Positions 15,195 through 26,905 are shown, counted from the first letter of the stretch. The stretch: 64,000 nucleotides of DNA from Actinokineospora enzanensis DSM 44649 (GCF_000374445.1 NZ_KB894416.1:62001-126000), one strand, 5' to 3'. The notes: generated from the sequence alone by a model not told the origin. Translations and numbers: made by a program.

Positions 15195-16243
15195 GCGACC
15201 TTCTCTCGCTGGGCGCGACGATCCTGTTGCTGCTGGGCAACGCCTTCTTCGTGGGATCCGAGTTCGCGATCATCACCGCCCGCCGGGACCGGCTGGAGGC
15301 GCTGGCCCGCGAAGGCAAGTCCCGGGCCGCGGTGGCCGTGGAGGCCAGCCGGAACCTGCCGCTGTTGATCGCGGGCGCGCAGCTGGGCATCACGATCTGC
15401 TCGCTGGGCCTGGGCGCGCTGGCCGAGCCGACCATCGCGCACCTGGTCGAGGGCCCGTTCACCGCGTTGGGCCTGCCCGAGGCGGTCGTGCACGGCGTCG
15501 CGTTCGCGCTGGCGCTGGGCATCGTGGTCACCCTGCACACCGTGCTCGGCGAGATGGTGCCGAAGAACCTGGCGATCGCCGGGCCGGAGCGCGCCGCGAT
15601 GGCGCTCGTGCCCGTCCACCTGGCGTTCTGTCGGCTCGTCCGGCCGGTGCTGTCGATGTTCACCGCGGTGTCGACGGCCGTGCTGAAGGCGTTCGGGGTC
15701 AGCCCGCGAGACGAGCTGGAGAGCGCGTACACCCCGGACGAGCTGGCCACCCTGATCGCCGAGTCGCGGCGGGAAGGGCTGCTCGACGACTCCGAGCACC
15801 GCAGGCTCACCAACACGCTGACCTCGGCGGAACGGACCGTGGCGGAGGTGCTGGTGCCGCTGGCGAAACTCAAGACGCTCGCGCACCCGCCCACCGTGGG
15901 CGAGGTGGAGGCGGCGGTCGCGGAGACCGGGTTCTCCCGGTTCCCGGTACGCATGCCGGACGGCTCGCTGAACGGGTATGTGCACGTCAAGGACGTGCTC
16001 GACCAGGTCGACTCCGACCCGGCGACCCGGGTCCCGTGGTCCCGGGTGCGCGGCCTGCCGGAACTGCCCGCGGACTCCCGGCTCGACGAGGCGCTGACGG
16101 CGTTGCGGCGGGCGCAGAGCCACCTGGCCAAGGCCGTCTCGGCGGACCGGCGGGTGCTGGGGGTCGTGGCGCTGGAGGACCTGGTCGAGGAGTACGTCGG
16201 GACGGTCCGGGACGGGACACACATCGGGAACGGAAATGGCTGA
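15191..16243 (+). CDS. CNNM/CorC-family membrane protein, shorter paralogue
   Basis: A 350-residue paralogue of the preceding protein. It has the DUF21 domain with LGITICSLGLGALAEP and LGEMVPKNLAIAGP and a CBS pair (about 210-340; VHVKDVLDQVD ... VVALEDLVEEYVG), but ends without the C-terminal CorC_HlyC domain. GTG 15191 overlaps the upstream stop (GTGA). The arrangement of a long and a short CNNM protein in one operon is widespread in actinobacteria, and the two may form a heteromeric complex, which is inference. Its last 8 bp overlap the glycosylase gene. Confidence 0.9.
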   Translation: MSDLLSLGATILLLLGNAFFVGSEFAIITARRDRLEALAREGKSRAAVAVEASRNLPLLIAGAQLGITICSLGLGALAEPTIAHLVEGPFTALGLPEAVVHGVAFALALGIVVTLHTVLGEMVPKNLAIAGPERAAMALVPVHLAFCRLVRPVLSMFTAVSTAVLKAFGVSPRDELESAYTPDELATLIAESRREGLLDDSEHRRLTNTLTSAERTVAEVLVPLAKLKTLAHPPTVGEVEAAVAETGFSRFPVRMPDGSLNGYVHVKDVLDQVDSDPATRVPWSRVRGLPELPADSRLDEALTALRRAQSHLAKAVSADRRVLGVVALEDLVEEYVGTVRDGTHIGNGNG

Positions 16244-17231
16244 TCCCGTGCCGTCCGTTCCGGCTGAAGTGGCCGTGTTGCGGGAACAGGAGTGGCACGC
16301 CCGGCGGGACGCACACGTGGAACGGGTGCGGGAGTGGACCGTCCCGCACCAGGAACGCCGGGCCCGCAAGGAGAAACACCCGGTCCTGGACTTCCTGTTC
16401 ACGTACTACTCGTACCGTCCCGCCCACCTGGAACGGTGGCATCCCGGTCCGGGAGTCGCGTTGGCGGGCGAGTCGGCACGCGAATACCTGCGCTGGCCCG
16501 CGTATGTCGAGACCTCGGACGGTGTCGCGCTGGCGCCGCTCGCCGCGAACCGGCGCGGCACGGCCGAGTTCGTGCGCGACCTGCTCGCCGCCACCGCGTC
16601 CCGGCCGCCCCGGCTGGGCTGTTTCGGGTTGCACGAATGGGCGATGGTGTACCGGTCCCGGGAGATCCGGCACGAGGCGTGGCCGTTGCGTCTCGGTTCC
16701 GAGGGGACCGACGCGGTGGTGGAGTCGTCCACGATCCGTTGCGGGCATTTCGATGCGTTCCGGTTCTTCACGGAACCGGCGCGGCCGCGCAACACGTTGC
16801 ACCCGACCCGGGACGGCCAGATCGGGATGGAACAGCCGGGCTGTCTGCACGCGAACATGGACCTGTTCAAGTGGGCCTACAAGCTCGACCCGCACTGCCC
16901 GTCCAAGCTGGTGGCCGACTGTTTCGAACTCGCGGTGGACGTGCGCGCGCTGGACATGCGGGCAAGCCCGTACGACCTGTCCGCGCTGGGCTACTCCCCC
17001 GTGCGGATCGAGACCGAGGAAGGGCGCGCCGAGTACGTGCGCGCCCAGTCGGCGTTCGCCGCGCGTTCCATGCCGTTGCGGGAGCGGTTGATCTCGTTGT
17101 GCGAGACGTTGCTGGGGTCAGACGAACAGGTCGATCCCGTACGAGGCGACGACGGCGACCAGCGCGGCGGCCGGGAACGTCAACACCCAGCCGGTGACGA
17201 TGCTGCCCGCCACGCCCCAGCGCACCGCTGA
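16236..17231 (+). CDS. 3-methyladenine DNA glycosylase (actinobacterial type)
   Basis: A 331-residue protein resembling the actinobacterial proteins annotated as 3-methyladenine DNA glycosylases. Typical features are HPVLDFLFTYYSYRPAHLERWHPG near residue 48, the middle LGCFGLHEWAMVYR and the Cys/His-rich GMEQPGCLHANMDLFKWAYKL. The role would be removal of alkylated adenine; no experimental support is visible here. It starts with ATG within the end of the CNNM gene. The family core ends near CETLLG (about residue 294). The last 37 residues, beginning SDEQVDPVRGD, are antisense to the end of the phosphate transporter gene, as if the original stop had been lost. Confidence 0.75.
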   Translation: MADPVPSVPAEVAVLREQEWHARRDAHVERVREWTVPHQERRARKEKHPVLDFLFTYYSYRPAHLERWHPGPGVALAGESAREYLRWPAYVETSDGVALAPLAANRRGTAEFVRDLLAATASRPPRLGCFGLHEWAMVYRSREIRHEAWPLRLGSEGTDAVVESSTIRCGHFDAFRFFTEPARPRNTLHPTRDGQIGMEQPGCLHANMDLFKWAYKLDPHCPSKLVADCFELAVDVRALDMRASPYDLSALGYSPVRIETEEGRAEYVRAQSAFAARSMPLRERLISLCETLLGSDEQVDPVRGDDGDQRGGRERQHPAGDDAARHAPAHR

Positions 17232-18107
17232 AAGCCTGCGCGTGGCACCCACGCCCATGATGGCGGCGGTGATCGTGTGTGTGGTGGAGATGGGTGCGCC
17301 GAAACCGATACCCGCCCCGTAGAGCACGCCCGCAGCGGTGAGCTGTCCCGCGAACGCCTGCGGTGGGTCGAGCTGGATCACCTTGCCGCCGAGCGTGCGC
17401 ATGATCCGCCACCCGCCGCTGTAGGTGCCGAGCGCGAGAACGGCGGCAGTCAGCAGGAACACCCACAGTGGGGCGCCCTCGCCGTGCCACCAGTCGCCGA
17501 CGGTCAGCGCCAGGACGACGACACCGATGGTCTTGGCAGCGTCCTGCAACCCGTGCCCGAGCGCGAGCGCCGCCGACGACACCCACTGCGCGCGGCGGAA
17601 CCCGCGGTTGACCCGCGTCGGATGCGCCCTGCGCAACAGCCACATCAGGCCGATCATCACCACGTACCCGAGCGCGAACCCGGCCAACGGCGAGATCACC
17701 ATCGGCACCAGCACCTTGCCGACCACCCCGCCCCACAGCACCGGCGCGCCGCCCACCAGGGCCGCGCCGACCAGACCGCCGATCAGCGCGTGCGAGGACG
17801 AGGACGGCAGGCCGAAATACCAGGTCGTCACGTTCCACACGATCGCGCCGATCAGCCCCGCGGCCAGGATCAGCAGGCTGTCCCGGCCGGGCGGCAGCAC
17901 GGTGATCTCCTTGCTGACCGTGCTGACCACCCGCCCGCCGAGGAACGAGCCGAGCAGGTTGCCCACCGCGGCCAGGGCGAGCGCCGCGCGCGGTCGGATC
18001 GCCCGGGTCGAGATGGCGGTGGCGATGGCGTTGGCCGCGTCGTGGAAGCCGTTGGTGTAGTTGAAACCCATGGCCAGCAGCACGACGCCGACTACCAGGA
18101 GGTCCAC
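17118..18107 (-). CDS. pit: PiT-family inorganic phosphate transporter
   Basis: A 329-residue multispanning protein. The duplicated PiT signatures are GFNYTNGFHDAANAIATAISTRAI near the N-terminus and GFGAPISTTHTITAAIMGVGA near the C-terminus, with GLPSSSSHALIGGLVGA in the middle. It imports metal-phosphate with protons at low affinity. GTG 18107 follows the stop of the DUF47 gene with no gap, so the two are one unit. Its 3' end overlaps the convergent glycosylase gene by 114 bp. Confidence 0.92.
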   Translation of the reverse strand: MDLLVVGVVLLAMGFNYTNGFHDAANAIATAISTRAIRPRAALALAAVGNLLGSFLGGRVVSTVSKEITVLPPGRDSLLILAAGLIGAIVWNVTTWYFGLPSSSSHALIGGLVGAALVGGAPVLWGGVVGKVLVPMVISPLAGFALGYVVMIGLMWLLRRAHPTRVNRGFRRAQWVSSAALALGHGLQDAAKTIGVVVLALTVGDWWHGEGAPLWVFLLTAAVLALGTYSGGWRIMRTLGGKVIQLDPPQAFAGQLTAAGVLYGAGIGFGAPISTTHTITAAIMGVGATRRLSAVRWGVAGSIVTGWVLTFPAAALVAVVASYGIDLFV

Positions 18108-18734
18108 TCAGGACTCCTTGAGCACGATGGTCTCCAGCACGTGCGCGACCTGCTCGCAGGAGTCGACGGTCAGCTCCAGCTGGTCGGCGATCTCCTTGAG
18201 CTTGAGCACGCACAGCGGGTCGTAGTCGCCGCCGAACAGCTCGACCAGCAGCGCCCGGTAGGTCTGGTCGCCGTGGTTCTCCAGCCGGTTCAGCTCGATG
18301 CAGTAGCCCTCCAGCCGGTCCAGCTCGGGCAGCCGGGGCATGGCCTCGGCCAGCTGGGCGGCGCACTGGCCGATGATGTCGATCATCTCGTGCATTCCGG
18401 TGGGCAACGCGGGCAGACCGGACAGGCCGTAGAGGTGGACCAGGGTCCCGACGGACTCCATGTGGTCCATCACGTCGTCCAGGCTGGCGCCGAGGCGGTG
18501 CACGTCGCCGCGGTCGAACGGGGTCACGAAGCTCTTGTTGAGCTTGCGGTAGAGCCCGTGCGTGACCTCGTCGTTGGCGTGTTCCAGCTCGGCCATCCTG
18601 GCCGAGACGGCGGCCCGGTCGGCGTCGGCGGACTTCAGCCCGGCGAGCACGGCGGCGCCCTCGACGAGGTTGGTGCCCGCGCGGACGAAGAAGTCGTAGA
18701 ACGAGTCGTCCCGGGGACGGATCCGCCACCTCAC
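18108..18734 (-). CDS. DUF47/PhoU-like partner of the PiT transporter
   Basis: An all-helical PhoU-related protein (about 208 aa). Recognisable parts are RWRIRPRDDSFYDFFVRAGTNLVEGA, the metal-cluster motif E-H-A-N-D-E-V-T-H near residue 62, the TPFDRGDVHRLGASLDDVMDHMES helix and the terminal ETIVLKES. Partners of this kind control PiT transporters. The frame is open to an ATG at 18779, but family members begin at the RWRIRP segment, and GTG 18734 follows AAGGAG by 11 bases. The GTG at 18746 is an alternative. It is the first gene of the phosphate-uptake pair. Confidence 0.9.
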   Translation of the reverse strand: MRWRIRPRDDSFYDFFVRAGTNLVEGAAVLAGLKSADADRAAVSARMAELEHANDEVTHGLYRKLNKSFVTPFDRGDVHRLGASLDDVMDHMESVGTLVHLYGLSGLPALPTGMHEMIDIIGQCAAQLAEAMPRLPELDRLEGYCIELNRLENHGDQTYRALLVELFGGDYDPLCVLKLKEIADQLELTVDSCEQVAHVLETIVLKES

Positions 18735-18873
18735 CTGCTCAGACACTCCTTGTTCACATGTTGGTCGCCGTTCGTTCATTAGTGAGCCTACGCATGCACC
18801 CGGCGGGACCGTCCACCCAGGACGCGGTCCACGCGGAAGTGGCTCCGGTCACAGCTGGGGTGCCGTAGCGCTA

Positions 18874-18899
18874 GTGAATTTCACCCAGCGTGACTTCAC
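18874..18899. promoter_or_regulatory. Two adjacent palindromes overlapping the promoter of the VWA gene
   Basis: GTGAATTTCAC (18874-18884) and GTGACTTCAC (18890-18899) are both palindromic and end exactly at the predicted -35 box of the next gene. The arrangement looks like a tandem operator for a repressor or activator. No regulator gene adjoins, so the binding protein is unknown. Confidence 0.4.
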
Positions 18900-18927
18900 T
18901 TGACGCTTCCGCTTCCCCTAATAGAGT
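18900..18927 (+). promoter_or_regulatory. Sigma-70-type promoter of the VWA/solute-binding gene
   Basis: TTGACG (18900-18905) and TAGAGT (18922-18927) are separated by 16 bp, close to the vegetative consensus, and lie 55 bp upstream of the ATG at 18982. Two palindromes directly precede the -35 box. Confidence 0.5.
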
Positions 18928-18981
18928 GCTGGAGGCCTTGCGCGGTCACCTGCGAGTTCACCGCCGCGCGGAAAGGACGTG

Positions 18982-20781
18982 ATGGCTGCACACGGGAAGA
19001 GGGGGTCCCGGTCGCTGGTCGCGGGCGCGGTCGTGGCCCTGGTCGCGCTGCTCGTGCTGGTGTGGGCGGGGTGGAACTGGTTCACCGCCGACCGGTCCGG
19101 CCGCTCCGCCGCGGACGCGGCCGCCTGCCCGTCCGGCGATCTGGTCCTGCGCGTCGCGGTCACCCCGAGCGCGGAACAACCGGTGCGCGCGGCGGCCCGC
19201 CTGTGGAACGCGGCCCAGGGCGCGCACGCGGTCGACGGCCACTGCGCGCGCGTGGACGTGGTCTCGGTCGAGTCGGCCCGCGCGCTGGCCGGTCTGACGG
19301 GCGAGTGGGACACCCGCGCGCTCGGCGACCGCCCGGACGCGTGGCTGCCGGAGTCGACCCTGTGGACCGACCGCCTGACCGCGTTCGACGACTCGCGCAT
19401 CGCCGCGGCGCCGGAGTCGGTGGCCACCAGCCCGGTCGTCCTCGCCGCCCCCGAGGCGGCGGCCCGCATCCTGCACGACGCGGCACGTTTCCAGTGGTCG
19501 GAACTGGGCGACCTGACCTCGGACACGTCGGGGTGGACCCGGTTCGGCCAGCCGTGGGGACGCATCACGGTCGCGCTGCCCAAGCCGGTGGACAACACCG
19601 CGAGCGTGCTGGCCGTGCAGGCCACGCTGACCAAGGCAGCGCAGGCGAGCCCGGTAACCCAGCCCATGCTGACCCAACCCGCGGTCGCGGGCGCGCTGAC
19701 CGGACTCGCGAACTCGCAACCCGCCGACGTCCCCACCACCACCAGCGCCGCATTGGCCCGTCTCGGGGAAGCACCGGACGTGGGCACCGCTCCGTACACG
19801 GGCGTGGCGGCGTTGGAGGTCGACCTGCACCGCCGCAACATGGCGCTGGACAGCATGCCGCCCGCTAAACAACCCCTCGCGGAACTTGTCCCGGACGGTC
19901 CCACTCCGACCGCCGACTTCCCGTACGTGGTCATCACCGAACCCGCGGAGACCGAGGCCCCCAACAATCCCGGCCAGCCGGACACCCCGCGCTCGGACGC
20001 CGCCAACCGGTTCCGCCAGTACCTGCAGGAACCGGATCAACAGGTCGAGTTCGGCCGCGCAGGCCTCCGCGCCGCGCGCAGCACCGAGCGACCGGCGAAG
20101 TCGATCGGGATGACCTGGGACCCGACGACCCCGGGCTTCGCGAAGTCCGATGCCCGCACGACGCAACAGCTCACGACCACGTGGTCCGCGGCGGTGGAGG
20201 GCGGGACGGTCACCACGATCCTGGTCGACGTCTCCCGCTCGATGAGTACCGCCGAGGCGGATGGGCGGTCGCGGTTGGACTGGGTGAAGGAAGCACTGCA
20301 CGGCTACGTGGATTACACGGTGTCGGGATCGGTGGGCCTGTGGCCGTTCTCGCACGATCTGTCGAAGGGCAAGCCGTACGAGGTGGCAGTGCCGACAGGG
20401 CCGGTCGGCAATCGGCGGGCGGAGTTCCACACTGCCGTGAACGGTCTTGCCGCGTCCGGTAATACGGACTTCTACGAGACCGTGACCGCTGCCTACCGGA
20501 CTGCCGTGCAGACCTACGTTCCCGGCCGCCGCAACCAGATCGTGGTCATCACAGACGGCGGGACGGACGGCGCGATGTCCCTGTCCCAGGCCAAGTCCGC
20601 GATCCACCGCGTCGCGGACAAGACCAAGCCGGTGACGCTGACCGTGATCGGCATCGGCCGCGCCCCCGACCGCTCCTACCTGCGCGACCTGACCGCCACC
20701 ACCGGCGGCACCCTCACCCCGCTCCCCGACGCCCGGGGCGTGGCGGCGGCACTCGACCAAGCCGTGACCGCGAACCCCTGA
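18982..20781 (+). CDS. Membrane-anchored solute-binding and VWA domain protein
   Basis: About 600 residues: one N-terminal membrane helix (about 11-32, LVAGAVVALVALLVLVWAGW), then an extracytoplasmic periplasmic-binding-protein-like domain (about 45-375), then a von Willebrand A domain (about 405-595). The metal-ion-dependent adhesion site is intact: DVSRSMS near residue 416, a Thr/Asp segment around NTDFYETV, and VVITDGGTDG. This two-domain type is common in actinomycetes, but its ligand and function are unknown. GGAAAGGA lies four bases before ATG 18982; the GTG at 18979 is too close to it. It appears monocistronic with its own promoter. Confidence 0.85.
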   Translation: MAAHGKRGSRSLVAGAVVALVALLVLVWAGWNWFTADRSGRSAADAAACPSGDLVLRVAVTPSAEQPVRAAARLWNAAQGAHAVDGHCARVDVVSVESARALAGLTGEWDTRALGDRPDAWLPESTLWTDRLTAFDDSRIAAAPESVATSPVVLAAPEAAARILHDAARFQWSELGDLTSDTSGWTRFGQPWGRITVALPKPVDNTASVLAVQATLTKAAQASPVTQPMLTQPAVAGALTGLANSQPADVPTTTSAALARLGEAPDVGTAPYTGVAALEVDLHRRNMALDSMPPAKQPLAELVPDGPTPTADFPYVVITEPAETEAPNNPGQPDTPRSDAANRFRQYLQEPDQQVEFGRAGLRAARSTERPAKSIGMTWDPTTPGFAKSDARTTQQLTTTWSAAVEGGTVTTILVDVSRSMSTAEADGRSRLDWVKEALHGYVDYTVSGSVGLWPFSHDLSKGKPYEVAVPTGPVGNRRAEFHTAVNGLAASGNTDFYETVTAAYRTAVQTYVPGRRNQIVVITDGGTDGAMSLSQAKSAIHRVADKTKPVTLTVIGIGRAPDRSYLRDLTATTGGTLTPLPDARGVAAALDQAVTANP

Positions 20782-20881
20782 CCATTCGGGCAACCAAAGG
20801 ACCGTCCCGTTCGAGGCACACTTCTTGTCCGATCGGCTCCACACCGGACACGGTGGGACGAAAGGACCGTGGAGGTGCCCT

Positions 20882-21955
20882 GTGCTGGATCGGACGACCC
20901 CCGAAGAAGCAGTGCCGACGCCGCACCGGCCTGCCCGTCCCACCACTCCCGGCCACCCGGGGGCGGTCGGCGCATCCACTGTGCTGGCACTGCAACGGAC
21001 GGTGGGCAACCGCGCCGCGGCCCTGGCGGTCCAACGGGTGGCCGACCCCAGGGAGGGGCTGTGGAGCCCGGACACCGAGACACTCCTCCCAGAGGGGTGC
21101 CAGGGCGGGACGGACACGCCCTGGAGAGGGGGAAGGATCAGCTTCAACACCGCGTTCAAGGCGAGTCTCATCAACGAGAAATGGGCCGACAGGCCGGTGC
21201 TGATGACAGACAAGGGCGGGCGCCGGGAAGTGGTGCGAACATTCCACGCGGACCCGCACTACGGCAACTGGGTTCCGCTCATCGCCTACCAGATGGACCA
21301 CATCCTCCCGTGGGCCGAGATCCGGCAGGCCCTGGCGGAGATGACGACCTGGCCCACTGACAAACCGAGCGCGCGCGCTCTGTGGGAAATGAGGACAAGG
21401 CACCGAGGCATCGACTTCGGCCAGCTCGTCGTCAAGGACGGCGCAGGCTGGGCACCCTCCATGTACGCGGCGACGATGTACTACCACAACGCGGAGAACC
21501 TCCAGCCGCTGGAAGGCTCGTTGAACGCGGCGAAGGGCAAGTCCACCGGAAATCCCTACCGGCAATACGCGAACAGCGCCGACAAAGTCGGCGACAAGCA
21601 CCTGGACCTGGAGCGGCGGCTGACCCGGGTGTACCTCACTCTCCTGGACAAGATCCAGCACATGGGTCACCACGCCAATGGTGACGATTCCTGGATCGAG
21701 TACTGCTGGCAGCTGCTGCAACAGCCGATCCGCGCGCTGGAGTCGATATCGGTGGACCAAATCCAGAAACTCGACGCGTCGGTGCGAGCGGAAAGCGATG
21801 CGATGACTCCGGTCCACGACAGCAAGCTGACCGTGCACGTCGGCACTCCGCCGACCCCGCCAGGTGTGAGCGGCTCACCCGACCACTCCGTCGACGAGCC
21901 GGAGAGCCCGCCCGCGAGCCCCTACCAGCCGCCCCGGAGTCGATCCAGGCACTGA
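20882..21955 (+). CDS. eCIS-type effector candidate with HNH-like nuclease domain
   Basis: About 357 residues. Near residues 31-50 it carries VLALQRTVGNRAAALAVQR, matching the LQRxxGNRAxxxLVQR element found at the N-terminus of many proteins linked to extracellular contractile injection systems (eCIS) in actinomycetes. The rest contains an HNH-like pattern: YQMDHILPW near residue 138 (candidate metal/catalytic Asp-His), then YYHNAENLQPLEGSLNAAKG near 200-220 (N...P...N-x-x-K-G). A Pro/Ser-rich tail ends the protein. No eCIS structural genes or immunity-like gene adjoin. GGAGG lies six bases before GTG 20882; the earlier start at 20825 lacks a binding site. Nuclease activity is predicted, not shown. 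Confidence 0.6.
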   Translation: MLDRTTPEEAVPTPHRPARPTTPGHPGAVGASTVLALQRTVGNRAAALAVQRVADPREGLWSPDTETLLPEGCQGGTDTPWRGGRISFNTAFKASLINEKWADRPVLMTDKGGRREVVRTFHADPHYGNWVPLIAYQMDHILPWAEIRQALAEMTTWPTDKPSARALWEMRTRHRGIDFGQLVVKDGAGWAPSMYAATMYYHNAENLQPLEGSLNAAKGKSTGNPYRQYANSADKVGDKHLDLERRLTRVYLTLLDKIQHMGHHANGDDSWIEYCWQLLQQPIRALESISVDQIQKLDASVRAESDAMTPVHDSKLTVHVGTPPTPPGVSGSPDHSVDEPESPPASPYQPPRSRSRH

Positions 21956-22030
21956 TGTGGTTCGACGATGGTGCCGAGCACGAGCAGGGCACCTGTGGAC
22001 AACTCCGCGCGGGCCCCGACGCGCTCGTCC

Positions 22031-22036
22031 TAGGAT
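22031..22036 (+). promoter_or_regulatory. -10 box for leaderless transcription of the SecD-head lipoprotein gene
   Basis: TAGGAT ends seven bases before the ATG at 22044, the spacing expected when transcription begins at the start codon. No Shine-Dalgarno is present and no good -35 is visible. Confidence 0.4.
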
Positions 22037-22043
22037 CGCCGGT

Positions 22044-22568
22044 ATGCGGAAAGTGATCGGTGGTCTGCTGGCGTGCCTGCTCACGTTCGGCCTGGTCGCC
22101 TGCGGTGATGCGACCGTGCAGGGTGTGCCCGTCGGACAGGGTTCTCCTGCCGCTGGCACGTCGGGCGGGCCGATCGAGGCCAAGGTGCCGGTCGAGCTGC
22201 GGCCGGTCACCAACGTCTCCCCCAGCGGCGAGCCGTCGGGGCCCGACCAGTTCCTCGGCAAGGACGGCGCGGTCTACACGCTGGCGGCGAAGATCGGGGA
22301 GTTCACCCGGTTCACCAAGCTCACCGCCGAGGTGGAGCCGCAGACCGGGCAGTGGATGGTGGTCATGGAGCTGCCCGCGGACTCGTCCGCGTTGTTCGCC
22401 AAGTGGACCTCCGAGCACGTCGGCGAGCAGCTCGCGTTCGTGGTCGACGGCAAGCTGGTCTCCGCGCCGACCATCCAGGCCGCGATCACCGCCGGGGCCG
22501 TGCAGATCTCCGGCGGGTTCGACAAGGACTCCGCACGGCAGCTCGTCGACGACATCATCGGCCGATGA
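22044..22568 (+). CDS. Lipoprotein with SecD P1-head-like domain
   Basis: A 174-residue lipoprotein: [21 protein letters not shown] has a lipobox (L-V-A-C) with the modified cysteine at about residue 20. The mature part ends in [20 protein letters not shown] and VQISGGFD, the P1-head fold of SecD/SecDF. Actinobacteria have many stand-alone lipoproteins with this domain, of unknown role. ATG 22044 appears leaderless. The last four bases overlap the start of the RNase HI gene (ATGA), so the two are coupled. Confidence 0.8.
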   Translation: MRKVIGGLLACLLTFGLVACGDATVQGVPVGQGSPAAGTSGGPIEAKVPVELRPVTNVSPSGEPSGPDQFLGKDGAVYTLAAKIGEFTRFTKLTAEVEPQTGQWMVVMELPADSSALFAKWTSEHVGEQLAFVVDGKLVSAPTIQAAITAGAVQISGGFDKDSARQLVDDIIGR

Positions 22569-23020
22569 CCGCCGTCGAGATCTACACCGACGGCGCGTGC
22601 AGCCCGAACCCCGGCCCCGGCGGCTGGGGCGCCCTGCTGCGTTACGGCGGCCACGAGCGCGAGCTGTCCGGCGGCCAGGCGACCACCACGACCAACAACC
22701 GGATGGAGCTGACCGCGCCGATCCGGGCCCTGGAGGCGTTGACCCGCCCCTCGGTCGTGCGCCTCTACACCGACAGCACCTACGTCCGCAACGGCATCAC
22801 CAAGTGGATCGACGGCTGGCGCGCCCGCGGCTGGGTCACCGCCACCGGCGACCCGGTCAAGAACGTGGACCTGTGGCAGCGCCTCACCGCGGCGGTGACC
22901 CGGCACGAGGTCGAGTGGCACTGGGTCAAGGGCCACAGTGGACACCCGGAGAACGACCGGGCGGACGCGCTGGCGGTGGCGGGCATGCGAGCGGCGATCA
23001 AGCTCGCCGAACCGGCCTAG
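22565..23020 (+). CDS. rnhA: Ribonuclease HI
   Basis: RNase HI cleaves the RNA strand of RNA-DNA hybrids. This 151-residue protein carries all catalytic acids: Asp in [17 protein letters not shown], Glu in [11 protein letters not shown], Asp in [13 protein letters not shown] and Asp in [11 protein letters not shown], as well as the active-site His in KGHSGH. Length is normal for bacterial RNase HI. The start overlaps the stop of the lipoprotein gene, an unusual partner. It converges on the aldo/keto reductase gene with 24 bp between stops. Confidence 0.95.
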   Translation: MTAVEIYTDGACSPNPGPGGWGALLRYGGHERELSGGQATTTTNNRMELTAPIRALEALTRPSVVRLYTDSTYVRNGITKWIDGWRARGWVTATGDPVKNVDLWQRLTAAVTRHEVEWHWVKGHSGHPENDRADALAVAGMRAAIKLAEPA

Positions 23021-23044
23021 CGGCACGATCCGGCGAGCCGGACC

Positions 23045-23872
23045 TCACGGGTTGAAGATGTCCGGATCCGGCCCGACGCGCTTGCCGTTCTCCAAAGCCG
23101 CCAACACCGCCACATCCTCAGCGGACAGCTCGAAGTCGAACACATCGATGTTGGCCTGAATCCGCGCGGGCGTCACCGACTTCGGGATCACCACATTGCC
23201 CAGCTGCACATGCCAGCGCAGCAGAACCTGCGCCGGGCTCCTGCCGTGCTTCTCGGCGACCGCGGCCAGCGTCGCGTCGCCGAGGAGCTCGCCCTGGGCC
23301 AGCGGGCTCCACGCCTCGGTGGCGATGCCGTGCTCGGTGTGGAAAGCACGCAGTTCGGCCTGCGGCAGGTTCGGGTGCAGCTCGATCTGGTTCACCGCCG
23401 GGACCACGTCGGTCTCGGCGAGCAGGCGGCGCAGGTGCGGCACGTGGAAGTTGGACACGCCGATGGAGCGGGCCCGACCGTCGGCGCGGATCTTCTCGAA
23501 CGCGCGCCAGGTGTCCACATAGGCGTCGCGGGCGGGCACCGGCCAGTGGATCAGGTACAGGTCGACGTACTCCAGGCCGAGCCGCTCCAGGCTCGCGTCG
23601 AACGCGCGCAGCGCCGAGTCGTGGCCCTGGTCGTGGTTCCACAGCTTGGTCGTCACGTAAAGCTGCTCGCGCGGCAGGCCGGACTCGGCGATCGCGATGC
23701 CGGCGCCGCGCTCGTTGCCGTAGATGGCGGCCGTGTCGATGCTGCGGTACCCGGCCGCCAGCGCGGTGCCCACGGCGGTGACCACCTCGTCGTCCGGCAC
23801 CTGCCAGACGCCGAAGCCGAGCTGCGGGATGGTGTGGCCGTCGTTCAGCCGGATGCCCGGGACCTGCGCCAT
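23045..23872 (-). CDS. Aldo/keto reductase
   Basis: A 275-residue NADPH-dependent oxidoreductase of the AKR5-like (2,5-diketo-gluconate reductase type) group. The tetrad is intact: Asp46 and Tyr51 in RSIDTAAIYGNE, Lys76 in VTTKLW, His109 in LYLIHWP. Family signatures IGVSNFHVPHLRRLL and VIPKSVTPARIQANI are present. Physiological substrate is unknown. ATG 23872 is preceded by AAGGAA. A strong hairpin (23950-23979) separates it from gcvP upstream on the same strand, so it is probably transcribed on its own. Confidence 0.92.
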   Translation of the reverse strand: MAQVPGIRLNDGHTIPQLGFGVWQVPDDEVVTAVGTALAAGYRSIDTAAIYGNERGAGIAIAESGLPREQLYVTTKLWNHDQGHDSALRAFDASLERLGLEYVDLYLIHWPVPARDAYVDTWRAFEKIRADGRARSIGVSNFHVPHLRRLLAETDVVPAVNQIELHPNLPQAELRAFHTEHGIATEAWSPLAQGELLGDATLAAVAEKHGRSPAQVLLRWHVQLGNVVIPKSVTPARIQANIDVFDFELSAEDVAVLAALENGKRVGPDPDIFNP

Positions 23873-23949
23873 GGGGTGTTCCTTGTCTCGAACGGAGTAC
23901 TCCAGGACAGCCAACACCGCCCCGGCGCGTTCTCTTCCCGGATGTGAGA

Positions 23950-23979
23950 TTGCCCGCCCGGGATTCCCCGGACGGGCAA
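23950..23979 (-). terminator. Hairpin terminator after gcvP
   Basis: TTGCCCG-CCCGGG and CCCCGG-A-CGGGCAA form a strong stem with a 3-nt loop directly after the gcvP stop at 23988 and before the aldo/keto reductase start. No U-tract follows, as is common in high-GC actinobacteria. Confidence 0.55.
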
Positions 23980-23987
23980 CGCCGACC

Positions 23988-26855
<2,868 letters not shown>

Positions 26856-26905
26856 CGGGCGGGCTCTCCTCGGGCGGTCGGGCCGGACGCGTGTCCGCTG
26901 GGCCC

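Noticed and set aside
14627-16402. 591-codon frame opposite the CNNM genes
   Set aside because: Antisense to two well-conserved genes; low-complexity Arg/Ser/Pro composition.
18780-18900. PHO box upstream of the DUF47-pit operon
   Set aside because: No direct repeats of the GTTCACC type are present; the palindromes face the divergent VWA gene.
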